From the NCBI GenBank assembly GCA_031264875.1, contig JAISDK010000296.1, forward strand, positions 1-8,242: DNA of 8,242 nt. Direction: 5' to 3'. Below the pieces are notes generated by a model. The model saw only the letters and a program-made list of their open reading frames with translations. It was not told where the DNA came from and made no database searches. Shown here in pieces: positions 6,307-8,242 of the stretch; the stretch's first letter is position 1; each line of letters opens with the position of its first letter. A program made the translations under genes and the position numbers. This DNA is from Prevotellaceae bacterium. GTDB lineage: Bacteria; Bacteroidota; Bacteroidia; Bacteroidales; UBA932.

Positions 6307-6588
6307 ATGGATATGAAAAATAAATTGCTGGGAGAATTCAGGCCGGGAGAAAAAGGCATGGTAGAAAAACTTACAGTACTTGGGCCTTTACGCAGGCGTC
6401 TGCTGGACATGGGAATAACTCCCGGAACGGAAATTGTTTTTAACAAGGTCGCTCCACTTGGCGACCCTGTAGAAATCAGGTTACGGGGATATGTGCTGGC
6501 GATAAGGAAAACCGAAGCCGAAGCTGTATTGATGAAAATGGAGGATAAAAATGAGATTTGCAATAGCCGGAAATCCGAACAGCGGTAA
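6307..6588 (+). CDS. feoA: Ferrous iron transport protein A
   Basis: FeoA is a small cytoplasmic SH3-like protein that supports Fe(II) uptake by FeoB, probably by binding its cytoplasmic part. From ATG 6307 it has 93 residues; ATG 6313 is an alternative start and TTG 6292 would overlap the CDF gene. The family core is clear: LLGEFRPGEKGMVEKL (7-22), RRRLLDMGITPGTEI (29-43) and APLGDPVEIRLRGYVLAIRK (49-68). The final residues (KNEICNSRKSEQR) extend beyond the usual domain and are encoded almost wholly by bases shared with feoB. The gene starts 5 bases after the CDF stop and overlaps feoB by 38 bases in another frame, so the three are very likely translated from one mRNA. Confidence 0.93.
   Translation: MDMKNKLLGEFRPGEKGMVEKLTVLGPLRRRLLDMGITPGTEIVFNKVAPLGDPVEIRLRGYVLAIRKTEAEAVLMKMEDKNEICNSRKSEQR
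6540..6544 (+). promoter_or_regulatory. Shine-Dalgarno sequence of feoB inside feoA
   Basis: GGAGG lies six bases before ATG 6551 and fixes the feoB start. A consensus Shine-Dalgarno sequence is notable in Bacteroidota, where most genes lack one. Here it lies within the coding sequence of feoA, which favours efficient initiation of feoB despite the gene overlap. Confidence 0.7.
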
Positions 6589-8242
6589 AACCACCCTGTT
6601 CAATTCTCTAACAGGAAGCAACGCCCATGTGGGCAACTGGCCCGGCGTGACGGTCGATAAAAAAGAAGGCGTCTATAAACTCAGGCACAGCAACGGTACG
6701 ATAGAGAAAATCAATATTATCGACTTGCCGGGGATATATTCCCTTTCGCCCTATACTCCCGAAGAGGTTATTGCACGACAATTTATTATGGACGAAAAAC
6801 CCGACCTGATTATAAATATCGTGGACAGCACTAACCTCGAGCGAAACTTGTATCTCACTACGCAGCTGCTCGAAATGGACGTGCCCGTGGTAGTGGCGCT
6901 CAATATGATGGACGTTATCAAGCGGGAAGGCTCAGTGATTGATTCCGAGATATTGTCGCAGATGCTCGGCGTTCCGGTTGTGCCTATCAGCGCATTAAAG
7001 TCCGGTAATGTCAAGATGTTGATGAGCAGGTGCGCCAAATATGTGAAAATACCTCGCAAAGGTTCTTCGTTTCTACCCGAAACCGCTCTCGCCGCGCAGT
7101 ACGGGAAAGTGCTGAAACTTGTCAATGACCACCATATCAAGCATCCGGTGTTTCATGCCATCAAGCTTCTTGAAAACGACGCTATTGAACTGATGCACGA
7201 TGCAACGCTTTCTGCCGGTATCCAGAATCTTAAGCTGGAATATGAAATAAACGAGAAGCCTTTCGATTATGAAGCGGAAATTGCCGACTTGCGCTATAAG
7301 TTTATCACTGACAGGATAAAGCCTTATGCAGTAATAGCGCTTAAAAATTCGGGCGTCATAAAATCCGAAAAGATCGACAGGGTTTTGACGCACAGGATAT
7401 GGGGATTGCCTGTTTTCATGGCGCTGATGTTTGCTATTTTCCATATCATTTTTTCGAGGGACTTCATGTTTCTCCACAGTTTCGGGATTCCGGAAACGGA
7501 TGCTCTTTCGAGTCCGGGCGTACTGCTTAAAAGTTACATGGAGGATTTTCAAGAATTTGTAATGGGAAAAGTGAACATGTTTCTTGAAAATGCCAATGCT
7601 GCAAAATGGGCAAAAGGAGCAATTGTGGACGGACTGCTGAAAGGCGTCTGTTCGGTTCTGACGTTTTTGCCGCAGATACTTTTGCTTTTTCTGGCGCTGT
7701 CGATACTCGAGGACAGCGGCTACATGTCGCGGATAGCATTCATTCTCGACAGGATACTGAAACGTTTCGGCTTGTCGGGCAAGGCCTTTATTCCGATGCT
7801 AATGGGATTCGGCTGCTCCGTGCCGGCAATGATGGGTACGCGGACGCTGGAAAGCGTAAAGGAAAAACGCATGACTCTCATGCTTATACCGTTTTTTTCG
7901 TGCGGAGCGAAAATGGTGATATGGGCAACGGTTGTCCCTGCCGTGTTCAGGGACAATGCCGATTTTGTTATCTTTTGCATCTATGTCACCGGCATTGCAG
8001 TGGCGATTATCGGGGCTGTTCTGCTGAAAAAAACCGTTTTCAGGGGAATCAAGTCGAATTTTGTGCTGGAACTGCCGGTATATCGCTATCCCCGCTTGAA
8101 AAGCATACTGTTTCAGCTGTGGGAAAAATTGAAGGGATTTCTAACTACCGTCACTACGGTGATAGCCGCATCAACATTAATGATCTGGTTTTTGCAGAAT
8201 TTCAACCTGCATCTCGAGATGGTTGCCGAAAACAGCGATTCC
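6551..8242 (+). CDS. feoB: Ferrous iron transport protein B, N-terminal 564 residues (3' end outside window)
   Basis: FeoB is the inner-membrane Fe(II) importer with an N-terminal GTPase. The frame is open from ATG 6551 to the last base, 564 codons. FeoB proteins are commonly about 700-800 residues, so the C-terminal part is missing only because the window ends. G-protein motifs: G1 GNPNSGKT (7-14), switch region HVGNWPGVTVDKKEG (26-40), G3 DLPG (58-61), G4 NMMD (118-121) and G5 SAL (147-149). A helical GDI-type linker follows, with LRYKFITDRI (247-256), then the first membrane helices from about 283. The first Gate motif is conserved (LEDSGYMSRIAFILD, 386-400; MGFGCSVPAMMGTRTLES, 418-435). 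The second conserved Cys region reads SCGAKMVIW (450-458) where many FeoBs have SCSAxLPVY, so the proline is absent. The start is supported by GGAGG six bases upstream and by the P-loop beginning at residue 7. Confidence 0.96.
   Translation, partial: MRFAIAGNPNSGKTTLFNSLTGSNAHVGNWPGVTVDKKEGVYKLRHSNGTIEKINIIDLPGIYSLSPYTPEEVIARQFIMDEKPDLIINIVDSTNLERNLYLTTQLLEMDVPVVVALNMMDVIKREGSVIDSEILSQMLGVPVVPISALKSGNVKMLMSRCAKYVKIPRKGSSFLPETALAAQYGKVLKLVNDHHIKHPVFHAIKLLENDAIELMHDATLSAGIQNLKLEYEINEKPFDYEAEIADLRYKFITDRIKPYAVIALKNSGVIKSEKIDRVLTHRIWGLPVFMALMFAIFHIIFSRDFMFLHSFGIPETDALSSPGVLLKSYMEDFQEFVMGKVNMFLENANAAKWAKGAIVDGLLKGVCSVLTFLPQILLLFLALSILEDSGYMSRIAFILDRILKRFGLSGKAFIPMLMGFGCSVPAMMGTRTLESVKEKRMTLMLIPFFSCGAKMVIWATVVPAVFRDNADFVIFCIYVTGIAVAIIGAVLLKKTVFRGIKSNFVLELPVYRYPRLKSILFQLWEKLKGFLTTVTTVIAASTLMIWFLQNFNLHLEMVAENSDS

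Noticed and set aside
7073..7552. Minus-strand frame of 159 codons inside feoB
   Set aside because: It is antisense to the conserved FeoB linker and first membrane helix, with no domain signature.
8147..8160. ACCGT-CACT-ACGGT palindrome near the window end
   Set aside because: It is inside the coding frame of feoB (Thr-Val-Thr-Thr-Val) and is probably a coincidence of codon choice.

Overview
The window looks like a piece of a Bacteroidota chromosome, most likely of a Bacteroidales-type organism. The clearest signal is the promoter ahead of the tRNA gene. It carries a TTG element, a 19-base spacer and TACCTTTG, which fits the Bacteroidota -33/-7 consensus (TTTG / TAnnTTTG) rather than the usual -35/-10 pair. 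Base composition is moderate, and every gene and the tRNA read on the + strand. I could not search databases, so family assignments rest on motifs I recognise.

Left part (1-4827): the 3' half of carB (carbamoyl-phosphate synthase large subunit, cut by the window edge) is followed after 32 bases by ilvE (type II branched-chain aminotransferase). Fifteen bases later comes a 723-codon gene that I cannot name. No terminator is visible between these three, so they may share a transcript. The 723-aa protein reads as a chain of nucleic-acid-binding modules with no recognisable catalytic domain: a helix-hairpin-helix patch like the C-terminal domain of RNA polymerase alpha, a helix-turn-helix like sigma-70 region 4, two HARE-HTH-like repeats, and two repeats resembling helicase-associated domains. 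It is the least explained object in the window.

Middle (4841-5374): a free-standing tRNA-Leu(UAA) has its own promoter and a strong Rho-independent terminator. About 360 bases without a convincing gene follow. They hold a GC-rich REP-like hairpin, a 10-base direct repeat inside a run of small hairpins (possible structured RNA), two Fur-box-like AT-rich palindromes, a weak promoter candidate, and a possible six-codon leader peptide ending one base before the next gene.

Right part (5375-8242): a metal-transport operon. A His-rich cation diffusion facilitator (CDF) exporter is followed after 5 bases by feoA. The feoA gene overlaps the start of feoB (ferrous iron importer) by 38 bases, and feoB runs off the window end. 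Coupling a divalent-metal exporter with a Fe(II) importer, behind Fur-like sites, suggests a unit that adjusts the balance of cytoplasmic iron and other divalent metals.
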